Source: Winogradskyella sp.
GTDB lineage: Bacteria; Bacteroidota; Bacteroidia; Flavobacteriales; Flavobacteriaceae
Length of the DNA: 41,716 bases
Reading direction: 5' to 3'
Assembly: GCF_025210595.1 (NCBI RefSeq)
Contig: NZ_JAOARH010000035.1
Span: forward strand, 1-41,716
Part shown: positions 1 to 8,921 of the stretch, piece by piece
Numbering within the stretch: the first letter of the stretch is position 1
How the letters are laid out: each line of letters starts with the position of its first letter
Made by a program: the position numbers and the translations under genes
Notes under the pieces: model-generated
The model's database searches: none
The model's input: only the letters and a program-made list of their open reading frames with translations
What the model was told of the DNA's origin: nothing

Positions 1-80
1 TCTTCAGCTTCTTTTCTAATAGCTTCAGAACTATTTGGTCTAAACGACTTTCTTATCATAAATATTTCTACTGCCTTCAT
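1..80 (-). CDS. 5' part of a truncated gene, unknown product
   Basis: An ATG on the minus strand at 78-80 opens a frame that stays open to the window edge (26 codons). It begins 9 bases after the stop of the sigma-54 activator, so it is probably the next gene of the same leftward operon. The visible N-terminus (MKAVEIFMIRKSFRPNSSEA) has no signal peptide or lipobox. It therefore does not look like the LptE lipoprotein often found after this activator in flavobacteria. A start at the internal Met8 is also possible. I do not recognise the family. Confidence 0.4.
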   Translation of the reverse strand, partial: MKAVEIFMIRKSFRPNSSEAIRKEAE

Positions 81-89
81 AAATTATTC

Positions 90-1361
90 TTAAAGATCGT
101 ATTGCTTAATTTTTCTGTACAATGTGCGCTCACTTATACCTAGTTCGGCTGCCGCTAGCTTTCGTTTACCATTATGACGTTCTAGGGATTTTTTAATAAG
201 CTCTAGCTCTTTATCATGTAAAGATAGGGTTTCTTCTTCTTCAATTTCTTCTGCAAAATGATATTTATCTTCAATTTCTAGAGTTACAGTTTCGTTAGTT
301 TCTGTATGTTGAGGAATGGATAATACTTCTAGATTTTCTACCTCAGATGTGGTTTCAAAATTATCATTATCGTCATCACCATAAATCTTTTGTATAAGGT
401 GCTCGTTCTCTTTTTTAACATCAGAGGTGCTACCAGATTTCATTAACTCCATGGTAAGCTTTTTAAGGTCATTGAGATCGCTCTTCATATCGAATAAAAC
501 CTTATAGAGAATTTCTCTTTCGCTACTAAAATCACTTTCAGATTTAGATGTATTGACTACAGCTGGTAAGTTGCTGCCAGTGTTTGGTAAATAATTTTGA
601 AGGGTAATAGCACTAATTGTACGATTATGCTCTAAAACAGAAACCTGTTCTGCTACATTTCTTAATTGACGAATATTACCGTTCCAGCGATATTTTAAAA
701 GTAGCGCTACAGCATCTTCTGTAAGTTTTACCGTAGGCATCTTATATTTTAGAGCAAAATCACTGGCAAATTTTCTAAACAATAAATGAATGTCATCTTT
801 GCGTTCTCGTAAAGCCGGTAGATTAATTTCTATGGTGCTTAAGCGGTAGTAAAGATCTTCTCTAAATTTTTCTTTTTTAATAGCTTCAAACATATTAACG
901 TTTGTTGCTGCAACTATTCTAACATTTGTTTTTTGAACTTTACTAGAACCTACTTTTATAAACTCGCCGTTTTCTAAAACACGAAGTAAACGTACTTGAG
1001 TAGTTAGAGGCAGTTCTCCAACTTCGTCTAAAAATATGGTTCCTCCGTCTGCAACTTCAAAATAACCAGATCGTGTTGAGGTAGCACCTGTAAAGGCACC
1101 TTTTTCGTGTCCAAATAATTCACTATCTATTGTGCCTTCTGGTATAGCTCCACAGTTAACAGCGATATATTTACCGTGTTTTCTATGCGATAATTGGTGT
1201 ATGATTTTTGGAATACTCTCTTTACCAACACCACTTTCTCCTGTAACTAAAACAGAAATGTCTGTTGCCGCAACCTGAATGGCTTTCTCTATGGCACGAT
1301 TGAGTTTAGGATCATTTCCTATAATACCAAAACGTTGTTTTATGGCTTGTATGGATTCCAT
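90..1361 (-). CDS. sigma-54-dependent transcriptional activator (AAA+ and Fis HTH)
   Basis: A 423-residue enhancer-binding protein predicted to remodel sigma-54 RNA polymerase by ATP hydrolysis. The AAA+ domain starts almost at the N-terminus. It shows Walker A GESGVGKE (about residues 41-48), the sigma-54 contact loop GAFTGA (about 87-92), Walker B GGTIFLDE and an arginine-finger region. An acidic, low-complexity linker of roughly 130 residues follows, then a Fis-type helix-turn-helix at the very C-terminus ([20 protein letters not shown]). There is no receiver, GAF or PAS domain in front of the AAA+ domain, so activity is not controlled by direct phosphorylation of this chain. It lies 6 bases downstream of the lipoprotein gene in the miaB operon. 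The same miaB/activator pairing is common in flavobacteria. Its targets cannot be seen here. Confidence 0.93.
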   Translation of the reverse strand: MESIQAIKQRFGIIGNDPKLNRAIEKAIQVAATDISVLVTGESGVGKESIPKIIHQLSHRKHGKYIAVNCGAIPEGTIDSELFGHEKGAFTGATSTRSGYFEVADGGTIFLDEVGELPLTTQVRLLRVLENGEFIKVGSSKVQKTNVRIVAATNVNMFEAIKKEKFREDLYYRLSTIEINLPALRERKDDIHLLFRKFASDFALKYKMPTVKLTEDAVALLLKYRWNGNIRQLRNVAEQVSVLEHNRTISAITLQNYLPNTGSNLPAVVNTSKSESDFSSEREILYKVLFDMKSDLNDLKKLTMELMKSGSTSDVKKENEHLIQKIYGDDDNDNFETTSEVENLEVLSIPQHTETNETVTLEIEDKYHFAEEIEEEETLSLHDKELELIKKSLERHNGKRKLAAAELGISERTLYRKIKQYDL

Positions 1362-1367
1362 AAGTTT

Positions 1368-2318
1368 TTAGTTAACGTAGTTGAAAACTTCAGATATGGC
1401 AACACTTACTGACCCTGAAACACCATTTTGAGAATCTGAAGCAGAAAAAGAGATTTCTCTTGTGTTAATTCTACCAGAAGAATTGTATTCTAAATCAAAA
1501 TCAAATGATTCTCCATTTATAATATAAGAATTCCAGTTGTTGGTAGAATGAAATTGAGCAATATTAGGACCTATTTCATCTGAATATTCATCGTTTAAGA
1601 AGCTTAATAAATATTCACTATTATATACAATCTGTAGAGGGTTTGTGTTACTGTCAAAACCAAAAGACGAATTTCTTTCAAGTTCACCAGTAGCAATACT
1701 ATTGTTAATGTTGCCTAAGCCATTGTAGGTTACGGTTTCAATTTGTATTGAGACACCATCATCGAAAGATTCTTTTTTTATAACTCGATCAAAACCATCT
1801 AAGGTAAATTCAGTTGTAATACTAGAGCCTACTTGAGTTCTTGTTATAACATTGTTCTCGTAGGTGAAATTGTAAATATAGTCATCTGCATCTCCTTCAT
1901 AATAGTCATAAGAGATTTGTGAAATGTTACCGTTTGTGTAAGTGACTATTGTTTCGTTAGTGGTAATATTTCCTGATCCCGTAGAAATAATACTTACAAC
2001 TTGGTCAGAATCATTATGGGTAATAGCTAATTCCTCAGGAACAAAAGGCGAACCGCTTACTGAAATTGCGTTTGTGCCAGAAGTAATAAGGTTGTTTGTA
2101 ATATTAAAAGTACTATTTGTACTAGTTTGAATTGGTAAACCAAAAAGACTTAAATTAACATCTGTGTCTAGTTGATAGGTAGCAAGAGTTAAATCTCCAC
2201 TTTCACTACCGTTACCACCTCCATTGTTGTTACCACCAGTAAAATCTGGATCTAATGGTTCGTTTTCGCAAGCAGTTACTAGGGTAAAAGCGCAAAAGAT
2301 TAATAGAATTTTTTTCAT
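1368..2318 (-). CDS. predicted surface lipoprotein, unknown function
   Basis: A lipoprotein of about 316 residues. I chose the ATG at 2316-2318 because it gives a compact signal peptide (MKKILLIFCAFTLVTAC) with lipobox LVTAC. The in-frame ATG at 2337-2339, overlapping the miaB stop, would add only seven residues and is a real alternative. The residues after the lipid-bearing Cys are acidic (ENEPLDPDF), which in Bacteroidota resembles the lipoprotein export signal to the cell surface; that location is inferred. A Gly/Asn-rich linker follows, then a beta-rich body with repeated YNG/YNSxG-type segments like the DUF4595 or RHS-like lipoproteins of this group. It sits between miaB and the sigma-54 activator, in the same direction. 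No catalytic motif is visible. Confidence 0.8.
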   Translation of the reverse strand: MKKILLIFCAFTLVTACENEPLDPDFTGGNNNGGGNGSESGDLTLATYQLDTDVNLSLFGLPIQTSTNSTFNITNNLITSGTNAISVSGSPFVPEELAITHNDSDQVVSIISTGSGNITTNETIVTYTNGNISQISYDYYEGDADDYIYNFTYENNVITRTQVGSSITTEFTLDGFDRVIKKESFDDGVSIQIETVTYNGLGNINNSIATGELERNSSFGFDSNTNPLQIVYNSEYLLSFLNDEYSDEIGPNIAQFHSTNNWNSYIINGESFDFDLEYNSSGRINTREISFSASDSQNGVSGSVSVAISEVFNYVN

Positions 2319-2331
2319 AGATAAAATTATT

Positions 2332-3780
2332 TTATTCATTGTTTTTAGAATAGCCAATAGCTTCTCCAATAAGTGTCGCACTAGTGCAGTCTAAGATTTT
2401 AACATTCACAAAATCACCAGGTTTGTAGTGTTCTTTAGGGAAAACGGCAACCATATTGTGGCTGTTTCTTCCTGCCCAATGTTGGTCAGATTTTTTTGAA
2501 GGTTTTTCAATTAAAATTTCTTCAATTTTACCAACATGCTGTTGTGTTCTATATAAACTATGCCTGCGTTGCAAGGCTTGTATTTCGTTTAATCGTCTTT
2601 GTTTTACGTCTGCCGGAACATCATCTTCCATTTTTTTACCTGCAAGTGTTCCTGGGCGTTCAGAATAAGCAAACATAAATCCGTAATCATATTTTACGTA
2701 ATCCATAAGACTCAATGTGTCTTGATGGTCTTCTTCTGTCTCTGTTGGAAACCCTGAAATCATATCTTGACTAATAGCTACATCTGGAATAATACGACGA
2801 ATGTTGTCAATAAGTTCAAAATATTCTTGACGAGTATGTAAACGATTCATTTCTTTTAAAATACGATCACTTCCGCTTTGTACAGGTAAGTGAATGTAAT
2901 TACAAATGTTTTCGTAAGCAGCCATAGTTTCAATAACATCTAAGGTCATGTCTTGTGGATTAGATGTAGAGAAGCGAAAACGCATTTTTGGTTGTGCTTT
3001 AGCGCAGAGTTCTAAAAGTTTTGCAAAATTTACTGCAGTTGCTTTTTGTAAATCAGAAGCTTTTTTAAAATCTTTTTTTAATCCACCTCCATACCATAGA
3101 TAACTGTCTACATTTTGTCCTAAGAGCGTTACTTCTTTATAGCCTTTTGTCCATAAATCGTTTACCTCTTCAATAATGCTTTGTGGTTCTCTACTACGTT
3201 CTCTACCTCTTGTAAAAGGGACTACGCAAAACGTACACATATTGTCACAGCCACGAGTAATAGATACAAAAGCACTAACTCCATTACTGTTTAATCTTAC
3301 TGGCGAAATGTCTCCATAAGTTTCTTCTTTAGAAAGAATAACATTAATGGCATCTCTACCATCTTCTACTTCATTTAATAGATTAGGTAAATCCTTATAG
3401 GCATCTGGGCCAACAACTAAATCAACAATTTTTTCTTCATCTAAAAATTTGGTTTTTAGACGCTCTGCCATACAGCCAAGAACACCTACTTTCATCCTAG
3501 GATTTTTATTCTTGATTTTGTCGTAATATTTTAAACGTTTTCTAACAGTTTGTTCTGCTTTATCTCTAATAGAACATGTGTTTACCAAAACTAAATCTGC
3601 ATCTTCAAGGTTTTGAGTAGTGTTGTAGCCTTCGTTAGATAATATAGAGGCTACAATTTCACTGTCACTAAAATTCATTTGGCAGCCATAACTTTCAATA
3701 AAAAGCTTTTTTTTATTGCCTTCTTTCTGATTTAAAATTAAGGATTCTCCCTGTTTGTTTTCGTCTATTATCTTTTCCAT
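2332..3780 (-). CDS. miaB: tRNA-2-methylthio-N6-dimethylallyladenosine synthase MiaB
   Basis: A radical-SAM methylthiotransferase that converts i6A37 to ms2i6A37 in tRNAs reading UNN codons. The 482 residues show the order expected for MiaB. First is the N-terminal UPF0004 domain ([14 protein letters not shown], with further Cys in [12 protein letters not shown] and LGCMAERL) binding the auxiliary 4Fe-4S cluster. Next is the radical-SAM motif [20 protein letters not shown] (CxxxCxxC). The C-terminal TRAM domain ends near IGEAIG. All six cluster cysteines are present and the length is normal. A purine-rich AAGGA abuts the ATG with no spacing, so ribosome recognition is unlikely to be a classical Shine-Dalgarno interaction. 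It is the first gene of the leftward operon and is preceded by a good promoter at 3924-3956. Confidence 0.97.
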   Translation of the reverse strand: MEKIIDENKQGESLILNQKEGNKKKLFIESYGCQMNFSDSEIVASILSNEGYNTTQNLEDADLVLVNTCSIRDKAEQTVRKRLKYYDKIKNKNPRMKVGVLGCMAERLKTKFLDEEKIVDLVVGPDAYKDLPNLLNEVEDGRDAINVILSKEETYGDISPVRLNSNGVSAFVSITRGCDNMCTFCVVPFTRGRERSREPQSIIEEVNDLWTKGYKEVTLLGQNVDSYLWYGGGLKKDFKKASDLQKATAVNFAKLLELCAKAQPKMRFRFSTSNPQDMTLDVIETMAAYENICNYIHLPVQSGSDRILKEMNRLHTRQEYFELIDNIRRIIPDVAISQDMISGFPTETEEDHQDTLSLMDYVKYDYGFMFAYSERPGTLAGKKMEDDVPADVKQRRLNEIQALQRRHSLYRTQQHVGKIEEILIEKPSKKSDQHWAGRNSHNMVAVFPKEHYKPGDFVNVKILDCTSATLIGEAIGYSKNNE

Positions 3781-3788
3781 TCCTTATG

Positions 3789-3804
3789 TTCCGTAAAAAC
3801 GGAA
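3789..3804 (-). repeat. short perfect hairpin in the miaB leader
   Basis: TTCCGT (3789-3794) and ACGGAA (3799-3804) are perfect inverted arms around a four-base loop, 9 bases upstream of the miaB ATG. In the mRNA this would be a six-pair stem just before the start region. It has no U-run and is not a terminator. It may modulate translation or be an operator; its function is unknown. Confidence 0.4.
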
Positions 3805-3923
3805 TAACTTTTTGTTACTTACTTGATGATTTAGGTTTAAAGTCTTTTAAAGCTAACTTTTATTGCTTATAAATACCGTATAAACCATTATGATTGGTAA
3901 TTATTTGGGCTTCAATAAGCATG

Positions 3924-3956
3924 CAAAGATAGTATTATTTTATTGATTGTGACAAA
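3924..3956 (-). promoter_or_regulatory. predicted miaB operon promoter
   Basis: On the minus strand, TTTG (3953-3956) and TATCTTTG (3924-3931) match the Bacteroidota -33 and -7 consensus with a 21-base spacer. Transcription would start near 3919, leaving a leader of about 140 bases before miaB. Confidence 0.6.
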
Positions 3957-3974
3957 GTGGCAGTTGTTATTTGG

Positions 3975-4007
3975 TTTGATAAATTGCTTAAAAAAGAATT
4001 ACTTTTG
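3975..4007 (+). promoter_or_regulatory. predicted promoter of the membrane-protein gene
   Basis: TTTG (3975-3978) and TACTTTTG (4000-4007), again separated by 21 bases, face right. With the miaB promoter this makes a compact divergent promoter pair whose -33 elements are 18 bases apart. Confidence 0.6.
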
Positions 4008-4031
4008 GGTTACTAATCAATTCAATAGCTT

Positions 4032-4826
4032 ATGAATGTTTCAGACATTAAGAATCGTATCCTAAATGCCAAAGATTTAGATTTTGGCAATGTGTTTAAT
4101 AATTCTATTGAGTTGTTTAAAAAAACTTGGGTGCAAGGTTTAGTTACTGTGTTGTTAAATATGGTGTTAGCAATACCTGTTGTAATGGTGGTTTATATTC
4201 CTATGTTTTTTCTTGGTTTATTTGATGTGTTTTCGTCAGGGTTTGATTCTTACGGTTATTATGATTCTTATAATGAGCCAGAAGTAAGTCTATCGTTTTT
4301 GTTACTTGTGATACCAATGTATTTGTTTTTGTTGGTGGTTATGAGCACAATTTCTTTTGGTCTTAGAGCGGCATTTTACAGAATTTGTAAAATGAAAGAC
4401 TTTAATGAAATGGGACGTGAGGATTATTTTTATTTTTTAAAAAAAGGTTATTTAGGTAAGACTGTAAAGCTTAGTCTTGTTTCTGTTGGTATTGCTGTTG
4501 TAGCCTCATTGTTGTGTGTCTTGCCTATTTTTTACGTCATGATACCTCTATATTATATGTATATTGTTTATGCGTTTAATCCTGAAAAATCAGTTTCTGA
4601 AATTGTTAACTTAAGCTTTGCTATAGGTAATAAAAAATGGTTGCTTTCTTTTGGGCTTCTTTTAATTACTGGTTTTTTAGCAACAATAGTAGGTTTTTTT
4701 ATGTGTGTAGTGGGTGTTTATATTACCCAATCGTTTATTATGTTGCCTACATATCTTATTTATAAAGATGTTGTTGGGTTTGAGGATGGAGATGGAGAAT
4801 TACAAATTCAAGATATTAAGTTTTGA
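4032..4826 (+). CDS. multi-pass membrane protein, unknown function
   Basis: A 264-residue integral membrane protein. The first 30 residues are soluble (NVFNNSIELFKKTW). About five or six hydrophobic segments follow, near residues 35-65, 88-110, 150-175 and 200-235. Between them are a short Gly/Tyr/Asp loop (DSYGYYDSYNE) and a basic cytoplasmic loop (KMKDFNEMGREDYFYFLKKG). It has no signal peptide and no catalytic motif. It resembles the glycerophosphoryl-diester-esterase-membrane-domain or DUF975-like membrane proteins of Bacteroidota, but I cannot assign a family securely. It is monocistronic, with its own promoter upstream and a terminator downstream. Confidence 0.85.
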   Translation: MNVSDIKNRILNAKDLDFGNVFNNSIELFKKTWVQGLVTVLLNMVLAIPVVMVVYIPMFFLGLFDVFSSGFDSYGYYDSYNEPEVSLSFLLLVIPMYLFLLVVMSTISFGLRAAFYRICKMKDFNEMGREDYFYFLKKGYLGKTVKLSLVSVGIAVVASLLCVLPIFYVMIPLYYMYIVYAFNPEKSVSEIVNLSFAIGNKKWLLSFGLLLITGFLATIVGFFMCVVGVYITQSFIMLPTYLIYKDVVGFEDGDGELQIQDIKF

Positions 4827-4948
4827 CGCAACCATTTGGTTTTTTATTTAATTATTAAAAAACAGTAACCATTAAGATTTTAAAAATTATAATGTCATTA
4901 TTAAGTGTCATGTAATTTTTAGATTATTAGTGATAATAAATTATTTTT

Positions 4949-4976
4949 AAGTCTTGTGTTAAGCAAGACTTTTTTG
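4949..4976 (+). terminator. rho-independent terminator
   Basis: AAGTCTTG (4949-4956) and CAAGACTT (4964-4971) form an eight-pair stem with a seven-base loop, followed by a T-run. It closes the membrane-protein transcript. The rest of 4827-5080 is AT-rich and holds only this hairpin and the topA promoter. Confidence 0.75.
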
Positions 4977-5032
4977 TTTTTAATAAAGGTTTTGTCTGTT
5001 GTGAATTATATACAAATTAATATCAAATTAGG

Positions 5033-5060
5033 ATTGTAAATTAAATTTCATATACATTTG
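5033..5060 (+). promoter_or_regulatory. predicted topA promoter
   Basis: TACATTTG (5053-5060) is a perfect -7 box 20 bases before the topA ATG. The upstream ATTG at 5033-5036 is a weak -33 with a short 16-base spacer, so only the -7 element is convincing. Confidence 0.45.
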
Positions 5061-5080
5061 TAACCTCAAAAAAATAAAGA

Positions 5081-7588
5081 ATGCCGAAGAATCTAGTTAT
5101 AGTTGAGTCACCTGCAAAGGCAAAAACCATTGAAAAATTTTTAGGAAAGGATTACAAAGTTGAATCTAGTTTTGGACATATTTCAGATTTGCCTTCAAAA
5201 GAATTAGGTGTTGATGTAGAAGGGGATTTTGATCCAAAATATAGTGTCTCTAAAGACAAGAAAGATGTTGTAAAAAAACTAAAGGATTTAGCAAAAAAAG
5301 CCGAAATGGTTTGGTTAGCAAGTGATGAGGATCGAGAAGGGGAGGCTATTGCTTGGCATTTGGCAGAAGCTTTAGGTTTAGATAAAGAAAAGACTAAGCG
5401 TATTGTTTTTCATGAAATTACTAAGAAGGCAATAAGTAAAGCTATAGAAAATCCACGCGGTATAGATTATAATTTAGTTGATGCGCAACAGGCAAGACGT
5501 GTTTTAGACCGTATTGTTGGTTATGAGTTATCACCTGTATTATGGAGAAAGGTAAAAGGTGGTTTGTCTGCAGGACGTGTACAATCTGTTTCTGTAAGAT
5601 TAATTGTGGAACGAGAGCGCGATATTCAAGGTTTTTCAGCTGTAGCTTCATATAGAATAGATGCAGAGTTTACATCAGAAGATGGTAAATCATTCAAAGC
5701 TAAACTTCCAAAGAATTTTAGTTCAGAAGAAGAAGCTCTTAATTTTTTAAACAATAACATAGGTGCAACTTATCAAGTTTCAGATTTACAAAAGAAACCA
5801 GCAAAGAAGTCGCCAGCTGCGCCATTTACAACTTCTACATTACAGCAAGAAGCATCTAGGAAGTTAGGTTTTTCAGTAAGTAGAACTATGAGTAATGCTC
5901 AACGCTTGTATGAAGCAGGTCTTATAACATATATGAGAACTGATAGTGTTAATTTATCTGATGAAGCTAGGCAAGGAGCTGAGCAAGAAATTATTTCAGC
6001 ATACGGTTCAGAATATAGTAACCCAAGAAATTACAAAGGAAAATCAAAAGGAGCTCAAGAAGCACATGAGGCAATTAGACCAACAAATTTCGCAAACCAT
6101 ACCGTAAATGTAGAACGAGACCAAGCGAGATTGTATGATTTGATTTGGAAACGTGCAATTGCTTCGCAAATGAGTGATGCTAAGTTAGAGCGAACTAATC
6201 TTAAAATTAAGGTAAACGCATCTAATAAGGTTAATGAACAATTTACAGCTAATGGGGAAATTATAACTTTTGATGGATTCTTAAAAGTTTATTTAGAAGG
6301 TACGGATGAGGAAGATACAGAGCAAGAAGGTATTTTGCCAGCTTTGGCAATAGGAGAGAAATTAGATAATAAGTACATAACGGCAACACAACGTTTTACA
6401 AGACCTCCTTCTAGATTTACTGAAGCATCTTTAGTAAAGCAATTAGAAGAATTAGGTATTGGTCGTCCATCTACTTATGCACCAACAATATCTACTATTC
6501 AGAATAGAAACTACATAGAAAAAGGAACAAATGAAGGTGAGGAGAGAAAATATAAACAATTAGTTTTAGCTGATGCTGTCATAAAAGATAATACCCTCTC
6601 AGAAAAAGTAGGATCTAATAAGGGCAAGTTGGTGCCAACAGATGTCGGTTTTATAGTTACTGATTTTCTTGTTAATCATTTTGAAAGTATCCTCGATTAT
6701 AATTTTACAGCCAAAGTAGAAGAAAGCTTTGATGATATTGCCGAAGGTAAAGAAGACTGGAAAGCAATGATGAAAGATTTCTACAAAGGTTTTCATCCGC
6801 AAGTTGAAGATGTGCAAGAAAATGCCGAGCGAGAATCGGGTGAGCGTATTTTAGGAACAGACCCTAAAACAGGTAGGCAAGTTAGTGTTCGCTTAGGGAA
6901 ATTTGGACCTATGGTGCAAATAGGTACTGTAGACGATGAAGAAAAACCTAAGTTTGCGAGTCTTTCTCCAGACCAGCAGTTAAACTCTATAACTTTTGAG
7001 GAGGCTATGGATCTGTTTAAGCTTCCAAAAACTTTAGGTCATTATAAAGAAGAAGAGGTAGAGGTTAATAATGGTCGTTTTGGGCCTTATGTAAGATTTG
7101 GTAAAAAGTTTGTGTCATTACCTAAGGGAGTTGATCCTCTAGGAGTAGAATTAGATGAAGCAATTATATATATTAAGGAGAAGGAAAAAGCAGATGCTCC
7201 TATATATATGTATAAAGATTTAGAAGTTACAAAAGGAAAAGGACGTTTTGGGCCATTTATAAAATGGAACAGTATGTTTATAAATGTGAATAAAAAATAC
7301 GATTGGGATAATTTATCTGAAGAAGACATTGTAACTTTGATCGAAGAAAAAATCCAAAAGGAAAAAGATAAGCTTATTCATGTTTGGGAAGATGAGGGGA
7401 TTAGAGTAGAGAAAGCAAGATGGGGAAGGCATAATGTGATAAAAGGTAAGCAGAAAGTTGAATTAGCAAAAACTGTTGATGTTTCTGAAATGACCTTAGA
7501 AGAAGCAAAAGCTATTTTAGAGAAAAACGCTCCAAAAAAGAAGACAAGAAAAACTACTAAGAAAAAAGCAACGACTAAAAAGAAGTAA
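5081..7588 (+). CDS. topA: DNA topoisomerase I (type IA)
   Basis: Relaxes negative supercoils by cutting and rejoining one DNA strand. The 835 residues begin with the Toprim domain (LVIVESPAKAKTIEKFLG; acidic motif SDEDREGEAIAWHLAE, about residues 82-97). The catalytic core follows with the active-site Tyr in LITYMRTDSVNLSDEA, then the PSRFTEASLVKQLEELGIGRP motif region. The C-terminal half carries Bacteroidota-type topoisomerase repeats (FGPxVxxG/FGPFIKW patterns repeated three times) in place of the Cys4 zinc fingers of E. coli TopA. The protein ends in a lysine-rich tail (KKKTRKTTKKKATTKKK) suited to non-specific DNA binding. The next gene starts 6 bases downstream, so the two are probably co-transcribed. 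Confidence 0.98.
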   Translation: MPKNLVIVESPAKAKTIEKFLGKDYKVESSFGHISDLPSKELGVDVEGDFDPKYSVSKDKKDVVKKLKDLAKKAEMVWLASDEDREGEAIAWHLAEALGLDKEKTKRIVFHEITKKAISKAIENPRGIDYNLVDAQQARRVLDRIVGYELSPVLWRKVKGGLSAGRVQSVSVRLIVERERDIQGFSAVASYRIDAEFTSEDGKSFKAKLPKNFSSEEEALNFLNNNIGATYQVSDLQKKPAKKSPAAPFTTSTLQQEASRKLGFSVSRTMSNAQRLYEAGLITYMRTDSVNLSDEARQGAEQEIISAYGSEYSNPRNYKGKSKGAQEAHEAIRPTNFANHTVNVERDQARLYDLIWKRAIASQMSDAKLERTNLKIKVNASNKVNEQFTANGEIITFDGFLKVYLEGTDEEDTEQEGILPALAIGEKLDNKYITATQRFTRPPSRFTEASLVKQLEELGIGRPSTYAPTISTIQNRNYIEKGTNEGEERKYKQLVLADAVIKDNTLSEKVGSNKGKLVPTDVGFIVTDFLVNHFESILDYNFTAKVEESFDDIAEGKEDWKAMMKDFYKGFHPQVEDVQENAERESGERILGTDPKTGRQVSVRLGKFGPMVQIGTVDDEEKPKFASLSPDQQLNSITFEEAMDLFKLPKTLGHYKEEEVEVNNGRFGPYVRFGKKFVSLPKGVDPLGVELDEAIIYIKEKEKADAPIYMYKDLEVTKGKGRFGPFIKWNSMFINVNKKYDWDNLSEEDIVTLIEEKIQKEKDKLIHVWEDEGIRVEKARWGRHNVIKGKQKVELAKTVDVSEMTLEEAKAILEKNAPKKKTRKTTKKKATTKKK

Positions 7589-7594
7589 TACATT

Positions 7595-8761
7595 ATGAAT
7601 TTTAATTTTCTTACGCCTGTTTCAGATGCGGTTTTAGCACATAACGAACTAATAGCGCAACAAGGATTAGGAAAAAAAATTAGAATTCATTCCAGACAAA
7701 ACGGAATTCCAGATTTAGATGATGTGCAAATTGCTATCATTGGAGTTCTGGAAAATCGAAATGATGTTAATTATATAGGAGCAACTATTGATTTCGATTC
7801 TGTTAGAAAAACACTTTATACTTTATTTCCAGGAAACTGGAATACTACAATAGCAGATCTTGGTGATATTGCACCAGGTGAATCTGTAGACGACACCTAT
7901 TTTGCTATAAGAACAGCAATTACTGTTTTGGTTGAAAAAAATATTATACCAATTATATTGGGAGGAAGTCAAGATTTAACTTATGCAAATTATCGTGCTT
8001 ACGATAATTTAATGCCAATGGTTAATGTTGTTAATGTAGATACTAATTTTGATTTAGGTGATGCAAACCTTCCAATAAAGAATAATAGTTATGTTGGTAA
8101 AATTATTGTAGAAGAACCTTATAACCTTTTTAATTATTCAACCATAGGATATCAAACCTATTTTAATTCGCAAGAAGAAATAGATCTTATGGAGAAATTA
8201 TACTTTGAAGCTTATCGTTTAGGTGAGGTTTCAGGTGATATTAATAAGGTAGAGCCGTTTTTGCGAGATGCACATATAGTTTCTGTAGATTTAAAATCTA
8301 TTAGAGCAGCAGAAGTAAGTGATAACCTAAAGTATTCTCCAAATGGATTTTCTGGAAAAGAAATTTGTGCTATAGCACGTTATGCTGGTATAAGCAATAA
8401 GGTGTCTTCTTTTGGTATCTATGAGTATAAAAGCTCTAAAAATGATAATGCTTCTTCAATGTTATTAGCACAAATGATTTGGTATTTTATAGAAGGGGTT
8501 AATTGTAGAGTTAAAGATGATGATTTTGCTAACCCAAGCCACTATCAAAAATTTAATGTGCTTGTAGAAGATGATGAGCTCATTTTTTATAAAAGTTTAA
8601 AAACTGGACGTTGGTGGATAGAAATTCCTTTTTTGCCAAATGTTAATAATAAATTAAAAAAGCATACGTTATTACCATGCATGCATGCCGATTATGTGCT
8701 TGCTACACAGGGTGAAATACCTGAAAGATGGTATAAGGCATATAGGAAGAATAGCTTTTAA
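7595..8761 (+). CDS. arginase/formimidoylglutamase-fold protein with degraded metal site
   Basis: A 388-residue protein of the ureohydrolase (arginase) superfamily, usually labelled formimidoylglutamase in flavobacteria. The fold landmarks are visible: IPIILGGSQDLTYANYRAY (about 119-137), VNVDTNFDLGD (146-156) and HIVSVDLKSIRAAE (227-240). The binuclear Mn site is not intact. Where active enzymes have GGDHS there is GGSQD (His to Gln126). DxHxD is DTNFD (His to Asn151). SxDxDxxDP is SVDLKSIRA (second Asp to Lys234). Three of the six usual ligands are therefore replaced, so hydrolase activity is unlikely and the common name probably misleads. It follows topA by 6 bases and lies directly before gldK. 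The gldK promoter appears separate, so a link to gliding or secretion rests on neighbourhood only. Confidence 0.85.
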   Translation: MNFNFLTPVSDAVLAHNELIAQQGLGKKIRIHSRQNGIPDLDDVQIAIIGVLENRNDVNYIGATIDFDSVRKTLYTLFPGNWNTTIADLGDIAPGESVDDTYFAIRTAITVLVEKNIIPIILGGSQDLTYANYRAYDNLMPMVNVVNVDTNFDLGDANLPIKNNSYVGKIIVEEPYNLFNYSTIGYQTYFNSQEEIDLMEKLYFEAYRLGEVSGDINKVEPFLRDAHIVSVDLKSIRAAEVSDNLKYSPNGFSGKEICAIARYAGISNKVSSFGIYEYKSSKNDNASSMLLAQMIWYFIEGVNCRVKDDDFANPSHYQKFNVLVEDDELIFYKSLKTGRWWIEIPFLPNVNNKLKKHTLLPCMHADYVLATQGEIPERWYKAYRKNSF

Positions 8762-8848
8762 AATTAACAATTGGTCGATATTTTAACATTTTCCTTATCG
8801 ATGAAATGCACTTTTAAAGGATTAAGTGCGAAAAAAAATTAAAAAAAG

Positions 8849-8879
8849 TTGTTTTTTAAAAAATATATAAATATGTTTA
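8849..8879 (+). promoter_or_regulatory. predicted gldKLMN promoter
   Basis: TTG (8849-8851), a 20-base spacer and TATGTTTA (8872-8879, one mismatch to TAnnTTTG). The predicted start near 8884 falls inside the inverted repeat at 8883-8896. The remaining gap after the arginase-fold gene (8762-8848) holds A/T tracts and a weak inverted repeat. Confidence 0.45.
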
Positions 8880-8882
8880 CGA

Positions 8883-8896
8883 CCTTAAAATTAAGG
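8883..8896. repeat. 14-bp perfect palindrome at the predicted gldK transcript start
   Basis: CCTTAAAATTAAGG is perfectly self-complementary (CCTTAA, AA, TTAAGG, with the central AATT continuing the symmetry imperfectly). It lies between the -7 box and the gldK ATG. It could be an operator or a 5'-end hairpin. Confidence 0.4.
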
Positions 8897-8921
8897 ACGA
8901 CTAATTTAACCTCGAGTTACT

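Noticed and set aside
8807-8838. Hairpin GCACTT/AAGTGC as a terminator of the topA transcript
   Set aside because: The six-pair stem is followed by As instead of Ts on the plus strand and has a ten-base loop.
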